Below are positions 31,947 through 39,295 of a DNA stretch of 64,000 nt, in pieces. Where the stretch lies: positions 496,001 to 560,000 of the forward strand of contig NZ_CADCWQ010000002.1 in the NCBI RefSeq assembly GCF_902806455.1, in the 5' to 3' direction. The position numbers and the translations under genes were made by a program. The DNA comes from Virgibacillus doumboii. GTDB lineage: Bacteria; Bacillota; Bacilli; Bacillales; Amphibacillaceae. Position 1 is the first letter of the stretch. Each line of letters starts with the position of its first letter. The notes below the pieces were generated by a model that saw only the letters and a list, made by a program, of their open reading frames with translations, ran no database searches and had not been told where the DNA came from.

Positions 31947-32949
31947 AATTGAAGAATACCTGGACAAACTAGCCGAACAGACCGGCTCCGAGATTGAAGA
32001 AGTGATTGTGAAGCGACTGAAAGTGATTCAGAACCGAATCGCGCAAATGTACGCAAAATATGCTGACTCAGACGGGGAGTTATCGTGGACTGATATAAAC
32101 AAGTACAACCGATTCCAGAAGGAAATGAAACAAATCACGAAGGAATTAAATGCTGATTATCGCTACATCATTAAGAAGCTGCAAAAATCGAATGAGAACA
32201 TCTATCTAGAAGGTTTTATGCGGCATATGTACTTATATGAGATGGCAACCGGAAAAGGCATGTATGTTTCAATCCCTTCAACAGAAACAATTAAAGGAAT
32301 ACTGCTAAATCCGATTGCTGAATTGACACTATCGAAGATTTTTGAACAGCATCGGAATGAGATAGTCAGGAAAATTAATATTGAACTCGGACAAGGTATT
32401 CAAGCGGGCGAAGGCTATGCAACAATGGCAAAACGTATTGAAAAAACAGTGGGATTCAGTCGAAACAAAGCCCGTCGAGTTGCAAGGACAGAAGGTGGCC
32501 GGGCAAGAACAATAGCAGGTGAGGAAGCTGAAAAGAAAGCATCTAAACATGTGGATATTACCAGCGTATGGATGAGTGCTTTGGATTTAAGAGTAAGACA
32601 CTCTCACCGAGTGCTTGACGGTCAGAAAACAGACGATGAAGGCTATTTTCATTATCGGAGTTGGAAAGCCAAAGCGCCGCATTTATGGGGAATACCTTCC
32701 ATGGATATTAATTGCAGATGTGTTAAATTACGTCTGGTAAACGGTATGCTTCCTGAATATCGCAGAGGACGAGATTACATGGATCCGGAATATCAACGTA
32801 AACTGGCGGACCGGATAGAAAAATATATGGCTGATGATGCTAGAACATACAAACAAGCGCTCAAACGGGCGAAGCGAGAGATTAAGCCACCTTCTACAAC
32901 AATGCTTTATACAACTTTTGATGACTGGTACAAAAAACATGCTTTATAG
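31933..32949 (+). CDS. Minor head protein, MuF/SPP1 gp7-like
   Basis: Capsid-internal protein present at the portal. The C-terminal MuF domain has KARRVARTEGGRARTIAGEE, DLRVRHSHRVLDGQ and GIPSMDINCRCVKLRLV. 338 residues; ATG at 31933 after GGCGGTGAGGG. No toxin domain is attached at the C-terminus. Confidence 0.9.
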   Translation: MNQLEIEEYLDKLAEQTGSEIEEVIVKRLKVIQNRIAQMYAKYADSDGELSWTDINKYNRFQKEMKQITKELNADYRYIIKKLQKSNENIYLEGFMRHMYLYEMATGKGMYVSIPSTETIKGILLNPIAELTLSKIFEQHRNEIVRKINIELGQGIQAGEGYATMAKRIEKTVGFSRNKARRVARTEGGRARTIAGEEAEKKASKHVDITSVWMSALDLRVRHSHRVLDGQKTDDEGYFHYRSWKAKAPHLWGIPSMDINCRCVKLRLVNGMLPEYRRGRDYMDPEYQRKLADRIEKYMADDARTYKQALKRAKREIKPPSTTMLYTTFDDWYKKHAL

Positions 32950-32961
32950 GAGGTATGAAAG

Positions 32962-33132
32962 TTGGATTACACAGTTTTTCTTGATGATGAATTGACAATT
33001 ATAGTTGACGACGTTCATAACATTGAAAACAATGACGACGAACTAATGTTCATAAATTCAGAGAACAAACTCGTTGCTGTAGTCAGCAAAAATGAATATA
33101 AAGCAATAGTTGCAAACAAGCCACAATCATGA
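32962..33132 (+). CDS. Small acidic phage protein, 56 aa
   Basis: TTG start after AGGAGGTATGAAAG; the in-frame alternative ATG at 32955 is out of phase and closes quickly. Product begins MDYTVFLDDELTIIVDDVHN and ends VVSKNEYKAIVANKPQS. Unknown. Confidence 0.55.
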   Translation: MDYTVFLDDELTIIVDDVHNIENNDDELMFINSENKLVAVVSKNEYKAIVANKPQS

Positions 33133-33193
33133 TTCGGAGGTGGTCCATTATCTGCCAACTGCAGGCAAAGCAGTATATGGAAGGGGTGAGAGA

Positions 33194-33442
33194 ATGAAGT
33201 ATCGAAAGAGGCCAGTAGTCATTGAAGCGGTCGAGTGGAATGGTGCAAACCATTTAATTACTGAAACATTTATGAAGGATTGCGAAGGTGCTCATGTGAC
33301 TTACGAAAATTATCAGCTGGGTGAAGTCGTAATTCCTACATTGGAAGGTGAGATGAGAGCCAGAGTAGGCGATTACATCATTAAAGGTGTGAACGGTGAA
33401 TTTTATCCATGCAAGCCAGATATTTTTGAAAAAAACTTATGA
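33194..33442 (+). CDS. Conserved phage protein of unknown function, 82 aa
   Basis: Carries the widespread phage pattern MKYRKRPVVIEAVEW at the start and GDYIIKGVNGEFYPCKPDIF at the end. No function is assigned to this family to my knowledge. ATG at 33194 after AGGGGTGAGA. Confidence 0.75.
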   Translation: MKYRKRPVVIEAVEWNGANHLITETFMKDCEGAHVTYENYQLGEVVIPTLEGEMRARVGDYIIKGVNGEFYPCKPDIFEKNL

Positions 33443-33540
33443 ACCAGTAAATTGACCTGAGCAAGTCACTAAAAGGCTTTTTTATTATGCACAAATACAG
33501 ACTTGTAGGCTCGAACTGCAAGGCTTAGGAGGAATAATCA

Positions 33541-34137
33541 ATGAAATTAGAAGAAATCAAATCTTGGTTGGAAGAAAATAAAGAACAGGAAGACGTAAAA
33601 GCGTATTTGGAAGAACTTAGCGCCGTTTCAGCAGAAAAGGTCGAAGGGTTTCTGGATACGCCGGAAGGTAAAAAGCTATTGCAACCACGTTTAGATCAGA
33701 ACTTTACAAAAGGGCTGAATACGTGGAAGGAAAAGAACCTTCAAAAATTGATTGATGAAGCTGTCAAAGAGGCGAACCCAGATGAAACACCTGAACAAAA
33801 GCGCATCCGTGAATTGGAAGAAAAGATTCAACAAACGGAAAAAGAATCTCAGCATGAAAAGCTCATGAATAAGGCGGTGTCTCATGCTTCTGAAAAAGGA
33901 TTGCCTACTGACATTGTTTCTTTCTTCATTGGTGAGGATGAAGAAACCACCATGAAGAACCTAGAAACACTAGAAGAGAAATATAATGCCGCCATTTCAA
34001 AAGGTGTGGATGAGAAGTTTAAAAAAGATGGCCGCAAGATTGATGGTGGCGGAGGTGCTGACGATAGTGTTGGCGCTAATTTTGCGAAAAGTGCTAACGA
34101 TGATAAATCAGCACCCGAAGTAGATGTATGGAAATAA
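33541..34137 (+). CDS. Capsid scaffolding protein (DUF4355-like)
   Basis: Directs procapsid assembly and is removed before packaging. 198 residues, highly charged and helical, with a coiled coil at about 75-110 (ELEEKIQQTEKESQHEKL) and a glycine-rich linker (KIDGGGGADDSVGANF) before the C-terminal end. Lies directly before decoration and capsid genes. ATG follows TTAGGAGGAATAATCA. Confidence 0.87.
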   Translation: MKLEEIKSWLEENKEQEDVKAYLEELSAVSAEKVEGFLDTPEGKKLLQPRLDQNFTKGLNTWKEKNLQKLIDEAVKEANPDETPEQKRIRELEEKIQQTEKESQHEKLMNKAVSHASEKGLPTDIVSFFIGEDEETTMKNLETLEEKYNAAISKGVDEKFKKDGRKIDGGGGADDSVGANFAKSANDDKSAPEVDVWK

Positions 34138-34153
34138 AAAGGAGGAATTTTGA

Positions 34154-34468
34154 ATGGTATATGTATCTGGAAAAACAACAGCAAAACAAATTAATTTTTT
34201 AGCAAGTGCTAAATTCGTAGCATTTACACGTCAAGTGAGCGATGCAGGTGTTACAGCTAATGCACAAGGTAGGAAGATTGTTCCAGCCGGCACTGTTTAC
34301 CCTGCTAATGATGCAACAGCAGAAGGAATTTTACTAACTGATGTAGATGTAACGCATGGACCGCAACCTGGTTCCGTTATGGTTGAAGGTTATGTAATTG
34401 AATCACGTCTGCCAGTTGCACCAGATTCATTGGCTAAGCCAGAAATCCCAGAAATTAAATTTCAATAA
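34154..34468 (+). CDS. Head decoration protein
   Basis: 104 residues, beta-rich, similar in layout to lambda gpD-like decoration proteins: KIVPAGTVYPANDATAEGIL and GSVMVEGYVIESRLP. Its place between scaffold and major capsid genes supports the call. ATG after AAAGGAGGAATTTTGA. Confidence 0.75.
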   Translation: MVYVSGKTTAKQINFLASAKFVAFTRQVSDAGVTANAQGRKIVPAGTVYPANDATAEGILLTDVDVTHGPQPGSVMVEGYVIESRLPVAPDSLAKPEIPEIKFQ

Positions 34469-34494
34469 TGGACAGAAAAGGAGAATGATAGATT

Positions 34495-35520
34495 ATGCCA
34501 AATATTTTAGAGTTATTTAGCCAAAAAGAAGTATTGAATTATCTACAAAATCGTGAATACCCTGCATTGCTTGGGGAGTCACTGTTTCCAGAAAATAAAC
34601 GTCAGAGCCTAGAATTCGATCAAATCAAAGGGGCAGGAAAAACTCCTGTTGCAGCTAGTGTTCATGCTTTTGATACTGAAGCTGAAATTGGCAGCCGTGA
34701 AGCTAGTAAACAAGCACTTGAATTAGCGTTGATTAAGCGGAAAATCCAACTATCTGAAAAAGATATCGTAGCGTTGGAAAACCCACGTAATACAGCTGAG
34801 CAACAATATCTTATGCAGAACGTTTTCAATGATATGGACGTTCTTGTACAAGGTGTAAAGGCGCGTATTGAAGCTATGCGTATGGAAGTTATTGCAAACG
34901 GTACAGTAACCCTTGCGGAAAATAACCTAAGCGCAACAATTGATTATGGTGTTCCTGCTGAAAATAAAGAAGCGCTATCCGGTACGTCTCTATGGACTGA
35001 CACTGCAAACTCTGACCCATTAGGTGACCTGGAGCGTTGGGCTGACCAACTAGATGGTAACGCTAGTCGCGCGTTGACTTCTAAGTCTGTTCTAAATGCA
35101 CTGCTGCAGCACCCTGCCATTATAGATGCGCTTTATGGAAGAGGCTCTCAGCGGATGGCAACTCGTCAAGAATTGAATGCATTCCTACAGCAGCGCGACC
35201 TGCCTGTTATTGGGGTTTATGACCGTAAGTACCGAAAGCAGAATGCAGATGGCACTTATACCAGCAACCGTTACTTCGCTAATAACAAGTTCGTAATGTT
35301 CGGAGAGGGAACCCTTGGCGAAACAATTTACGGTCCGACTGCTGAAGAAATCCGTCTTACTCGTGACCCGTCCATCGAGACAAGCAAAGTCGGTAATGTT
35401 CTTGCTATGGTATATGAGGAAAACCTTGACCCTGTTAGTACATGGACGAAGGCGGTAGCGACAGCACTTCCTTCATTCCCTGCAGCTGATGAAGTATTCC
35501 AGGCCCAACCAATAGCATAA
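34495..35520 (+). CDS. Major capsid protein, gpE family
   Basis: Builds the icosahedral head. 341 residues with the phage capsid gpE layout: N-terminal NILELFSQKEVLNYLQNREY, an extended arm, EAMRMEVIANGTVTL helix in the middle, and IGVYDRKYRKQNADGTYTSN plus FGEGTLGETIYGPTAEE near the end. Good codon bias and strong ribosome binding site fit high expression. Confidence 0.93.
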   Translation: MPNILELFSQKEVLNYLQNREYPALLGESLFPENKRQSLEFDQIKGAGKTPVAASVHAFDTEAEIGSREASKQALELALIKRKIQLSEKDIVALENPRNTAEQQYLMQNVFNDMDVLVQGVKARIEAMRMEVIANGTVTLAENNLSATIDYGVPAENKEALSGTSLWTDTANSDPLGDLERWADQLDGNASRALTSKSVLNALLQHPAIIDALYGRGSQRMATRQELNAFLQQRDLPVIGVYDRKYRKQNADGTYTSNRYFANNKFVMFGEGTLGETIYGPTAEEIRLTRDPSIETSKVGNVLAMVYEENLDPVSTWTKAVATALPSFPAADEVFQAQPIA

Positions 35521-35534
35521 GGAGGCGTTCTTTC

Positions 35535-36011
35535 ATGAAAGTAAGTGTTAAACAGATCCCTGTTCGATATGACGGCAAGTCATATCGGGCAGGTGATACT
35601 TTAAATATTAAAGAAAAATATTTCGATAGTAACATCTTTGAAGAAGTGGAATCAGAAGATGGGGATTTCAAAGAGTTATCGAAATCAAAGTTAAAAAAAG
35701 TAAATAATGATGATTTAAAAAGTTACTTGGACAATAAAGGTATTGAGTACACTTCTGAAGATACCAAAGACCAGCTGATTGCTCTAATTAAAAGTGAATC
35801 CAACGGCAGAGGTGATAACAATTTCGACTTAGCTGACTTATCTCTTGAGGATTTACAAGAGATCAATAATGAATCGCTTGAAGCATATTTGAAGTCAAAG
35901 GAAATTGATTTTCCGGAAGATGCAACGAAAGAAGACTTGATCGCTCTGATTAAACATCAGGAGCCACAGGAACCACAAGAACCAAAGGGTGATAATGATG
36001 GCCAAGAATAA
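35535..36011 (+). CDS. Head protein with two HeH/LEM-like repeats, 158 aa
   Basis: The N-terminal 45 residues form a small beta domain (VKQIPVRYDGKSYRAGDTLN). Two helix-extended-loop-helix repeats follow (NNDDLKSYLDNKGIEYTSED and NNESLEAYLKSKEIDFPEDA), each ending KDQLIALIK or KEDLIALIK, resembling HeH/LEM folds found in phage termination-factor-like and capsid-associated proteins. Overlaps the next gene. Role unknown. Confidence 0.75.
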   Translation: MKVSVKQIPVRYDGKSYRAGDTLNIKEKYFDSNIFEEVESEDGDFKELSKSKLKKVNNDDLKSYLDNKGIEYTSEDTKDQLIALIKSESNGRGDNNFDLADLSLEDLQEINNESLEAYLKSKEIDFPEDATKEDLIALIKHQEPQEPQEPKGDNDGQE

Positions 36012-36183
36012 AATAGTCGTTCAGAGGGGCAAAGAAAAGCGTGTTGTCCAACCTTCAATGGTACCTGAAGGATTTAGGTATGTCGAGGATTACAAGGAGC
36101 CCAAGAAGGCATCAAGTAAACAGAAAAACGCACCTAAAAAAGAATCTTCTAAGACTAAATCTAAGTCAAAGGATAAAAAGTAG
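35995..36183 (+). CDS. Small lysine-rich head protein, 62 aa
   Basis: ATG at 35995 (or 35998) after AAAGGGTGATA. The C-terminal third is almost only Lys and Ser (KKESSKTKSKSKDKK), suggesting DNA contact or surface exposure. Not recognised. Confidence 0.6.
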   Translation: MMAKNKIVVQRGKEKRVVQPSMVPEGFRYVEDYKEPKKASSKQKNAPKKESSKTKSKSKDKK

Positions 36184-36191
36184 GTGATTAC

Positions 36192-36494
36192 ATGGCCTTA
36201 ATTGATGATGTTGCCATGATAGCTGAAGTGGATTTAACAAAGCATAGGGATTACCTGAAAACCATGATTCCAATGCTAGTCGAAAAAGCCCAAGATCATT
36301 GTAACAATACATTCGATGCAGACAAACCACCTGCCGGTGTAAAAGTTTTCATAGCTGAATCTATCCAGCATAAATTACAGTCGAAAGGCGTATCGTCCCG
36401 CCAAATGGGGTCTGTGAGTTATTCTTATGATACTGACTTGCCGGATAGAATCATGAAGAATTTACGTCCTTACAAAAAGGTGCGATTCAAATGA
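36192..36494 (+). CDS. Head-tail adaptor, SPP1 gp15-like
   Basis: 100-residue helical protein in the adaptor position directly after head genes (LTKHRDYLKTMIPMLVEKAQ helix pair). Attaches under the portal. Overlaps the next gene by four bases. Confidence 0.78.
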   Translation: MALIDDVAMIAEVDLTKHRDYLKTMIPMLVEKAQDHCNNTFDADKPPAGVKVFIAESIQHKLQSKGVSSRQMGSVSYSYDTDLPDRIMKNLRPYKKVRFK

Positions 36495-36823
36495 ATGAAT
36501 TCCCGCATAATGTGACATTTCTCACGTTTTCAGACCCCGAACCGGACGGTGGAGGCGGATATATTCCAGGTACAGGTGGTTGGAAAACATATGACACTAT
36601 AGAAGGCTTTTTGGATACACCGACAAGCGAACAAATCTATAAAGCCCACCAGCTGCAACATCCGTTTGACAGGTATTTGTTTTTCCTTTACCGGACAGAT
36701 ATAACAGTTGCAATGCGCGTAAAATGCGAGAGTGATACGTATGAACTGGTGGGAAAACCACTCGACCAGGGCGGACAGCATGAGGTTATGAGGGTGTCTC
36801 TAAGGTTGATTCCTGATGCCTAG
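36491..36823 (+). CDS. Head-closure / stopper protein, SPP1 gp16-like
   Basis: 110-residue beta-barrel type connector (NEFPHNVTFLTFSDPEPDGG, YLFFLYRTDITVAMRVKCES, YELVGKPLDQGGQHEVMRVS). It keeps DNA in the head before tail joining. Overlaps its neighbours on both sides. Confidence 0.8.
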   Translation: MNEFPHNVTFLTFSDPEPDGGGGYIPGTGGWKTYDTIEGFLDTPTSEQIYKAHQLQHPFDRYLFFLYRTDITVAMRVKCESDTYELVGKPLDQGGQHEVMRVSLRLIPDA

Positions 36824-37241
36824 GAAGGCAAAGGTTCATGTTGGTAATAGATTGTTGGAAAAAGCATTGAAAGACTTTGAGGATCATGTAATTGACCGTG
36901 CAAGAGAGATTGTTCAGGAAACTGGGTTAAAAATATTCAATAATGCTGTTGCTCTTGCTCCAGTCGACGATGGTAACCTAAGAGATTCTATTACTTTTGA
37001 GAGTAGTTTAGATGGTCTATCTGTATTGATTAGAGTTGGTGCGGAATATGCAATTTACGTTGAATATGGAACGGGAATTTACGCTGAAAACGGAGACGGA
37101 CGTAAGGAACCGTGGGTGTACTGGTCCGACAAATTAGGCAGGTTCGTTTATACTGTGGGAATGCGCGCTCAACCGTTTTGGCATTCCAGTGTAGATCGTG
37201 GTGCCAGGTATTTCAGGAAAGAAATGAAGAAATTGGGGTGA
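36816..37241 (+). CDS. HK97 gp10-like neck/tail-joining protein
   Basis: 141 residues with the HK97 gp10 features: N-terminal helix, FNNAVALAPVDDGNLRDSI and EYAIYVEYGTGIYAENG, closing with AQPFWHSSVDRGARYFRKE. Present at the head-tail interface. Confidence 0.88.
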   Translation: MPRKAKVHVGNRLLEKALKDFEDHVIDRAREIVQETGLKIFNNAVALAPVDDGNLRDSITFESSLDGLSVLIRVGAEYAIYVEYGTGIYAENGDGRKEPWVYWSDKLGRFVYTVGMRAQPFWHSSVDRGARYFRKEMKKLG

Positions 37242-37245
37242 TAAA

Positions 37246-37680
37246 ATGACCCAAACTGCATTATGGCCATTACAACAGTCTTTGTATCAGAGAATATATA
37301 ATAATGCCTCTGTCCGAGCATTGGTGACAGGGGTATATGACCATGTTCCCAAAACTATTAAGGATGAGCAGGGGAATGATATACCTGTACCCTTTCCTTA
37401 TATCGTCATCGGTGAACCTGTTTCAGATCCATTCGATACCAAAACAACAACTGGTGAACAGATTGCACTGGTTATTCACGTCTGGAGCAAATATCCAGGT
37501 AAAAAAGAAGCATATGACATCTTAAACGCTTGTCTGCAAGCTACATCACGCCGCCTATCAATTGAAGGCGGTTTTTCTATTGAATTGCAGGAGCGCACTA
37601 ATATGACAGTATTTGATGATATCGATGGCATTACACGTCATGGGGTGCTCCGTTTGCGATTCACGATTTACAATAAATAG
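37246..37680 (+). CDS. Tail completion protein, DUF3168/gp17-like
   Basis: 144 residues: WPLQQSLYQRIYNNASVRAL, then VTGVYDHVP, VPFPYIVIGE and IHVWSKYPGKKEAYDILNAC, as in tail terminators that cap the tail tube. ATG after GGGGTGATAAA. Confidence 0.88.
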   Translation: MTQTALWPLQQSLYQRIYNNASVRALVTGVYDHVPKTIKDEQGNDIPVPFPYIVIGEPVSDPFDTKTTTGEQIALVIHVWSKYPGKKEAYDILNACLQATSRRLSIEGGFSIELQERTNMTVFDDIDGITRHGVLRLRFTIYNK

Positions 37681-37691
37681 GAGGTATGAGA

Positions 37692-38450
37692 ATGACACGA
37701 TCAGGTAAAAAGTCTATCTTAATGGCTCAATTAGAAGATGCAGTAATCGGTTCAGATGCATTTGTATTAGGTCACTTAACCGAACACACGCACTCAATTG
37801 AAAATGAAATATTGAACGAGGCATCAAAATTCGGCCGCATTAAAGAGTACGGTGAGAATGATGAAAGCTTCGATACGACAATGTATGTCGAAGAAGGCGA
37901 TGCTGGTCAAAGTGCCATTAAGAAAGGTATTAAACAAAGGAAGAAAATAAAACTTTGGGAAGTTAATACAGAATTGAATGCGAATGGTATGCACGATGCC
38001 ATTTTTGCTTACTGTATCGCTGAAAACTATGAAAAATCAAGCCCAGGGGATGGATTAGAAGAAATTACTTCAACATTATCTGTAATTGGGACTTCCCAAG
38101 ATGGTGAACTAGCTCCATTGCCTCCTGAAGTCATCGAATTTGCTCAGTATGGATTCGAAACTCCGGGCGAAACAGGTGCTGATCAACCAGCTGCACCAAC
38201 GAATCTGACATCAAGTAATGTCATGGCGACCACTGCTGATTTGAGTTGGGATGCTGTAACGTATGACGGTGGTATTTCTGAATATCGTATTTATCGTGAT
38301 GGAACTCAAGTTGGTACTTCTGCAACGACAACATTCTCTGACAGCGGATTAACGGCATCTACAGAATACAGCTATCAAGTGTCTGCTGTTGGTAATAACG
38401 GTGTTGAATCCGAATTGAGTACTGCATTAACTGTAACAACTACTGCATAA
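37692..38450 (+). CDS. Major tail tube protein with C-terminal Fn3 domain
   Basis: Polymerises into the tail tube. Residues 1-155 are the tube domain; residues 165-252 form a fibronectin type III domain (PAAPTNLTSSNVMATTADLS, YRIYRDGTQVG, TEYSYQVSAVGNNG) that would decorate the tail surface and may bind the cell surface. Such Fn3 additions are often made by programmed frameshift; here both parts are in one frame. ATG at 37692 after AGGAGGTATGAGA. Confidence 0.9.
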   Translation: MTRSGKKSILMAQLEDAVIGSDAFVLGHLTEHTHSIENEILNEASKFGRIKEYGENDESFDTTMYVEEGDAGQSAIKKGIKQRKKIKLWEVNTELNANGMHDAIFAYCIAENYEKSSPGDGLEEITSTLSVIGTSQDGELAPLPPEVIEFAQYGFETPGETGADQPAAPTNLTSSNVMATTADLSWDAVTYDGGISEYRIYRDGTQVGTSATTTFSDSGLTASTEYSYQVSAVGNNGVESELSTALTVTTTA

Positions 38451-38478
38451 GAGATTGGCTACGGCCAGTCTCTTTTAT
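38449..38478 (+). terminator. Terminator with UACG tetraloop after major tail gene
   Basis: AAGAGATTGGC and GCCAGTCTCTT form an 11-bp stem closed by the very stable C(TACG)G tetraloop, then TTATTTTATT. It starts in the stop codon region of the tail tube gene and likely lowers expression of the genes beyond. Confidence 0.8.
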
Positions 38479-38498
38479 TTTATTAAGGAGGAACATTC

Positions 38499-38948
38499 GT
38501 GCCTATTCTAAACATTAATGGAAAAGACTATGAAGCAAAGGTCACTTTCAAGTTTAATAGTCTTGCTAAAGAAAAGTATCATGGCGAGGACAAAGAAGGC
38601 AATAAAACATCCGGAATTAATAACATTTATGAAAGATTATTGAATTACGACCATGAAGGGCTTATTGGATTTTGGGATTGTGCTGTAAATCATATAAAAG
38701 AACGTCCAAAACAATTTGAAATCGAGGAAGCTCTTATGGCTGCAATCGATAAGGAAGGAGACACCGAAAAGCTTTTTAAGGATTGTTTTAAAGCTATGGA
38801 CCAATCGGGTTTTTTCAAAACACAAGCGAAGAAATTCTGGAAAGATCTAGAGAAGGCACCGGATTTCGCAAGCGACGAGAAGGAGAAGGCACAAATCGAG
38901 ATGTACGTAAAACGAATGAAGGAAAGCAGAAAAACGATAATGAAATAA
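38499..38948 (+). CDS. Tail assembly chaperone, G-type
   Basis: 149 residues, highly charged, in the position between tail tube and tape measure genes where the G/GT chaperone pair is encoded (MPILNINGKDYEAKVTFKFN at the start). It coats the tape measure protein during tail assembly. The next frame downstream lies in the -1 phase and is open back to 38792, allowing a frameshift fusion. Confidence 0.8.
   Translation: MPILNINGKDYEAKVTFKFNSLAKEKYHGEDKEGNKTSGINNIYERLLNYDHEGLIGFWDCAVNHIKERPKQFEIEEALMAAIDKEGDTEKLFKDCFKAMDQSGFFKTQAKKFWKDLEKAPDFASDEKEKAQIEMYVKRMKESRKTIMK
38807..38816 (+). other. Candidate -1 frameshift site (GGGTTTTTTC)
   Basis: In the chaperone frame the codons read G GGT TTT TTC, which contains two overlapping X-XXY-YYZ heptamers (GGGTTTT and TTTTTTC). 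The -1 frame is free of stops from 38792 through the end of the 38951 gene, so slippage here would give a G-T fusion. Confidence 0.45.
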
Positions 38949-38950
38949 AC

Positions 38951-39292
38951 ATGTTTCAGGTTATTGAGGATGCAGCGCATTACCTGCAGGTCTATGACAT
39001 TGATTTAATTTACTCCTGGACTCCCAGAGAGTTCAAAACGCTTGTGAAGGGTGCACAGCATCGTGAGATTGATGAATTCGAGCGTATGGCACGTAATGCG
39101 ATGTTCAACCGATACGCCAACAATAATAAACATGCCCGTGAAAAGAAAATGTTTGATGCAGATAAGGCCAGGAAGCGACTTGATCAGGGTGACAAAGGAT
39201 ATAAAGACAGCAAAGTTATCGATTTTACACGCTATCGTAAGGCTAAAAAGGCTATGCAGCAGTATCTTTCTAAGCAAAAGAAGGGAGGGTGA
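38951..39292 (+). CDS. Tail assembly chaperone, T-part
   Basis: 113 residues (MFQVIEDAAHYLQVYDIDLI then FKTLVKGAQHREIDEFERMA) with the look of the T extension: it recruits the tape measure. The start codon is only two bases after the upstream stop and has no good ribosome binding site of its own, which favours expression by -1 frameshifting from the preceding gene. Confidence 0.78.
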   Translation: MFQVIEDAAHYLQVYDIDLIYSWTPREFKTLVKGAQHREIDEFERMARNAMFNRYANNNKHAREKKMFDADKARKRLDQGDKGYKDSKVIDFTRYRKAKKAMQQYLSKQKKGG

Positions 39293-39295
39293 TCC

